DNA from: Candidatus Gastranaerophilales bacterium
GTDB taxonomy: Bacteria > Cyanobacteriota > Vampirovibrionia > Gastranaerophilales > Gastranaerophilaceae
DNA length: 44,710 nt
Assembly: GCA_900552525.1 (NCBI GenBank)
Contig: UNSK01000013.1
Coordinates: 1-44,710, forward strand
Reading direction: 5' to 3'
Shown here: one piece after another, positions 41,984 through 44,710 of the stretch
Numbering within the stretch: the stretch's first letter is position 1
How the letters are laid out: each line of letters starts with the position of its first letter
Notes under the pieces: model-generated
The model's database searches: none
The model's input: the letters and a program-made list of their open reading frames with translations, nothing else
What the model was told of the DNA's origin: nothing
Made by a program: the position numbers and the translations under genes

Positions 41984-44710
41984 TTAGTATGCACCGCTTT
42001 CAACTTCTTCAAGTAAATCTTTCATTTCGTTTTCCAAATCTTGATATTCGCCTGCATTGTCATAAGGTTCAAGCTGCTGTTTCAAATCTTCTTCAGCACC
42101 TTCATAATCTGTACCGTCGGCATTTTTATAGCTAATATTTCCTTCATCGTCTACTAATTTGGTTACTGAATTACCTTCTTTATCAGTGTATAAGAAGTTG
42201 CCATCGTCATCAGTTACAGGATATCCTCTTTGAGCAAATACTTCTGCAAGACCTTCATAATCACTGCCATCAAGGTTTTCGTATACAGGATTACCTTCAT
42301 CATCTGTTAAAAGATTTCCTTCTGCATCCATTCTCTGACGCAGCTGATCACCGTTTAATGTCGTAAATAATGGTCTTCCTGCTTCATCAAACATTTGAAT
42401 AGCTTTTGACTCATCAAGGAATGATGCATTTCCGCCCATACCACAGCCATAATTATGAGTTGTATCGGAAACGAGGTTCATTACTTTATAATCTACTTCA
42501 TATACAGCCATAGCAAGTTTTTGCTCATCTGTTAACTCCATGCCTGCTTCCTGCATTTTTTGCAGTTTTTTGTATTCAGCTTTATTTATTACAGGCAGTG
42601 ACTTATCTTCATCATAAGAATATATTGCTCTCAAAGATTCATACATTTTATTTTGATAATATTGAACCATTTGTGTAATATATTCACGATATCTTACCTC
42701 ATCGGCCTCAAGACGTTTTGTTACATCAGTAACCTGATCTTCGTAGTTGAAATTCATATTAACATTTTTCAGACCTTCACTAGTATTAACAACATAGTTG
42801 CCGTCTGCATCTTTATATAATCCTGAAACCATTGTTTGATTTAGCTCTACGCACTCGACAATAATAGGAGTTCCAGAACATTCCGGCATTTCACCTTGAT
42901 GGAATGTGGTTTCTAAATCAATTTCGTTATCAATGTACACATCATTGTGGACTGTACCATCTTCATCTTCGTATAAATGCTGAACAACGCCGTACTGTTC
43001 ATATACAGAAGGATCATACATACCGTCCATTGTTTCAAAATCAAAGTTAACATTAAAAGTAATCATATCTGCAAGTGCAGGGTTAGCCTGAAGCATTGTT
43101 ACCATTTTGTCCAGACCTGTAAGAGTACTTACTGTAACCTGATAGTTAGAAACACCTGTCGCAGGATCTGTAACCGGAGTTAAAGCATTAATACCTTCAA
43201 TATTTAAAATATCATCAACCGGCAATCCGCCAGATAATTCATAAACTGTAACATGAGCATCATTCATGTACCAGCCGTACCAATCACCTTTAAAGTCACC
43301 ATCGACATCAAGATTACCTTTGTACTCAGAATTACAAATTGCAATATAGGAACCGTTAACACATCCGATGAATCCGCCGGCTCTGCCAGTTTCCATTAAG
43401 AAAGAAATATCGCTGTCATCTTCTGCGTTATTCCATGAAATATCAACAGAGCTTTCACAATTATTAATTGTAATAATTGTTTTTCCTGCCTCACCAATAA
43501 GTCCGCCTGCTGCTTCTTCATCAAATACAATGTTTCCGCTGGTATTACAATTGGAAATCATTAAATCTCTTGTTGCAACACCCTCTCCAGTCGATGTATC
43601 TTTTACATAACCTGCTAAACCGCCTACAAAGTATTTACCTTTAGCATCCACAGCAGTATTAACATTTGATATTGAAGAATTTCCAACATCCACCGGTGTT
43701 CCATCCGGTAAGAAGTAAGAATTATCATTTATTACACCAACAAGGCCGCCAACACTTTCGTATCCGGCAACGCTTCCTGAAACATCAATATTATCAAAAG
43801 TTGTTCCGCGAGCAGTTCCTGCTACTATACCTACAGCAGAAGAGCCATTAATATAGTCATCAGGGGATATTACATTAGCATTATTGAAACTTACATTTGT
43901 GATTGTTGCGTTTTCGGTTACACCGAAGAACCCGACATTTTCCGCATTATCACCGGCATTTATAGTTAAATTATCAATGGAATAGCCGTTACCATTAAAT
44001 ACACCTTTAAATGGATTATCAGCATCACCAACTGACTGCCAGTTTTCTATATCACTCAAATCCATATCACAGCCAAGGATATAATTTCCATTTAAATCAA
44101 TCCCGCCATTTTGGAATATCTCTAAAAACTGTTCTTTAGATGTAATATAAGTATAACCTTCTTCTTGAACAAGTTTATCTATTTCTTCCTGTGATAAGTG
44201 CTCAGTTGCCTGCGTACCTTCAACATCTTCTGCCTGTGCCGCAGCCTCTGCTTCCGTCAGAGCAGCTTCCGCTGCTTCTAATTCCTGAGTAGCTGCTGTA
44301 AGCTCTGCATCCGCTTTTTCTAAATTAGTTTTTGCGGCTTCTGCCTCTTTTTGAGCCTGTTCAGCTTCTGCTCTTTCTGTTTCAGCCTGTTTTGCGGCTT
44401 CATCAGCTTCATTTACTTCTTTTTCAAGTTGTGTTGCCGCTTCATCAGCTTCTTGCTGTGCTTTTTGTAATTCTTGATAAGCCCTATCTACAGCTGATTG
44501 AGCACTTGCTATTGCACTTTCATCACCACTAGCCTGAGCCTGTGATAACTGATTTAAAGCATTACTATAAGCCTGCTGCGCTGTATTTACCCTAACATTA
44601 GCAGCGTTAACTTTTTCCTGAGCAGCTGTCACATCCGCAGCTTCTTTTTCTGATTTAGCAGCTGCTTGATCAGCTTCTGCTGCCTCTTTCTCCGCCCCAG
44701 TAAAAAATTG
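41984..44710 (-). CDS. large surface-type protein: Ala-rich coiled coil plus GLUG repeats (partial, N-terminus beyond right edge)
   Basis: The open frame continues to the right edge, giving 908 visible residues with no start. A GTG at 44632 is internal, because the same heptad-like sequence continues upstream. Residues 1 to about 160 form an Ala/Glu/Gln-rich coiled coil (AQKEAEAAKTNLEKADAEL). From about 44160 to 43290 (plus coordinates) lies a GLUG-type beta-helix region with repeats such as GVFNGNGYSIDNLTINA, ENVGFFGVTENATITNVSF, and GGLVGVINDNSYF. The rest is strand-rich with DxxGN repeats near the C-terminus (TDDEGNPVYENLDGSDYEG), ending LLEEVESGAY. GLUG repeats occur in bacterial adhesins and other surface proteins. 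No sorting signal or membrane anchor is visible. It may attach through the missing N-terminus. Confidence 0.85.
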   Translation of the reverse strand, partial: QFFTGAEKEAAEADQAAAKSEKEAADVTAAQEKVNAANVRVNTAQQAYSNALNQLSQAQASGDESAIASAQSAVDRAYQELQKAQQEADEAATQLEKEVNEADEAAKQAETERAEAEQAQKEAEAAKTNLEKADAELTAATQELEAAEAALTEAEAAAQAEDVEGTQATEHLSQEEIDKLVQEEGYTYITSKEQFLEIFQNGGIDLNGNYILGCDMDLSDIENWQSVGDADNPFKGVFNGNGYSIDNLTINAGDNAENVGFFGVTENATITNVSFNNANVISPDDYINGSSAVGIVAGTARGTTFDNIDVSGSVAGYESVGGLVGVINDNSYFLPDGTPVDVGNSSISNVNTAVDAKGKYFVGGLAGYVKDTSTGEGVATRDLMISNCNTSGNIVFDEEAAGGLIGEAGKTIITINNCESSVDISWNNAEDDSDISFLMETGRAGGFIGCVNGSYIAICNSEYKGNLDVDGDFKGDWYGWYMNDAHVTVYELSGGLPVDDILNIEGINALTPVTDPATGVSNYQVTVSTLTGLDKMVTMLQANPALADMITFNVNFDFETMDGMYDPSVYEQYGVVQHLYEDEDGTVHNDVYIDNEIDLETTFHQGEMPECSGTPIIVECVELNQTMVSGLYKDADGNYVVNTSEGLKNVNMNFNYEDQVTDVTKRLEADEVRYREYITQMVQYYQNKMYESLRAIYSYDEDKSLPVINKAEYKKLQKMQEAGMELTDEQKLAMAVYEVDYKVMNLVSDTTHNYGCGMGGNASFLDESKAIQMFDEAGRPLFTTLNGDQLRQRMDAEGNLLTDDEGNPVYENLDGSDYEGLAEVFAQRGYPVTDDDGNFLYTDKEGNSVTKLVDDEGNISYKNADGTDYEGAEEDLKQQLEPYDNAGEYQDLENEMKDLLEEVESGAY
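42099..42306 (-). repeat. internal DEGN/DYEG tandem-like repeat in the C-terminus of the GLUG protein
   Basis: Two copies encode peptides of the form DDEGN-x2-Y-x-N-x-DG[ST]DYEG, at about 42252-42306 and 42099-42152, with related DDDGNFLY and DKEGNSV units between them. DNA identity is local, for example ACCTTCATAATC-like words at both copies on the plus strand. The repeats may bind Ca2+ like other DxDGN loops; this is an inference. Confidence 0.6.

Noticed and set aside
44630..44632. GTG at 44632 as start of the GLUG protein
   Set aside because: The same Ala/Glu heptad-like sequence continues in frame to the window edge, so this is an internal valine codon.

Overview
This 44.7-kb window is AT-rich (roughly one third G+C by eye) and densely coding. 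It probably comes from a non-photosynthetic, flagellated member of the Cyanobacteriota, i.e. the Melainabacteria/Vampirovibrionia and possibly the gut Gastranaerophilales. The main evidence is the RNA polymerase operon: beta' is split into rpoC1 (4'-half with NADFDGD) and rpoC2 at the junction known from cyanobacteria and plastids. A DUF3326 gene, a family I associate mainly with cyanobacteria, fits. So does a complete fliP-fliQ-fliR/flhB-flhA export set, which photosynthetic cyanobacteria lack. No photosynthesis gene is visible. The lineage call is inference; no 16S rRNA gene lies in the window.

Layout. (1) 1-4.7 kb: a partial unknown gene, a CorC/HlyC-type membrane protein divergent from a DUF3326 gene, and trigger factor, convergent on a strong bidirectional terminator. 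(2) 4.7-13.7 kb, minus strand: rpoB-rpoC1-rpoC2 with its own promoter region and terminator. (3) 13.9-23.8 kb, the least familiar part: a 625-residue multi-membrane-segment protein, a signal-less SLT lytic transglycosylase, then a tight three-gene plus-strand operon. That operon encodes an acidic single-pass membrane protein, an acidic partner-like protein, and a 980-residue triple zinc-ribbon/P-loop ATPase/helical-repeat protein. A small unknown protein with a GC-rich patch is convergent with it. (4) 23.9-26.4 kb, plus strand: rnpA, an unknown gene translationally coupled to it, an MCE/MlaD-like protein, uracil phosphoribosyltransferase, and an orphan LuxR-type HTH protein. (5) 26.4-30.9 kb, minus strand: RNase Y, YmdB-type metallophosphoesterase, PHP phosphoesterase, a prepilin-like protein and a LOG-family protein in one close-packed cluster. 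(6) 31-41 kb, minus strand: leuS downstream of flagellar export genes (fliP, fliQ, fliR; flhB, flhA, a PilZ protein). The canonical export order is interrupted by a DUF2142-type membrane protein gene on the opposite strand. (7) 41-44.7 kb: two small unknown genes and the 3' part of a large coiled-coil/GLUG-repeat protein that leaves the right edge.

Two features recur. First, several genes that begin transcription units have a good -10 hexamer ending only 6-9 nt before the start codon and no Shine-Dalgarno sequence, so they probably make leaderless mRNAs. Genes inside operons usually have clear Shine-Dalgarno sites (leuS, rpoB, rpoC1). Second, overlaps and very short gaps between genes are common. 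The best candidate for an undescribed system is the 16.6-23.2 kb operon. No tRNA, rRNA, CRISPR array, insertion sequence or phage module was recognised, and no gene-free stretch exceeds 300 bases.
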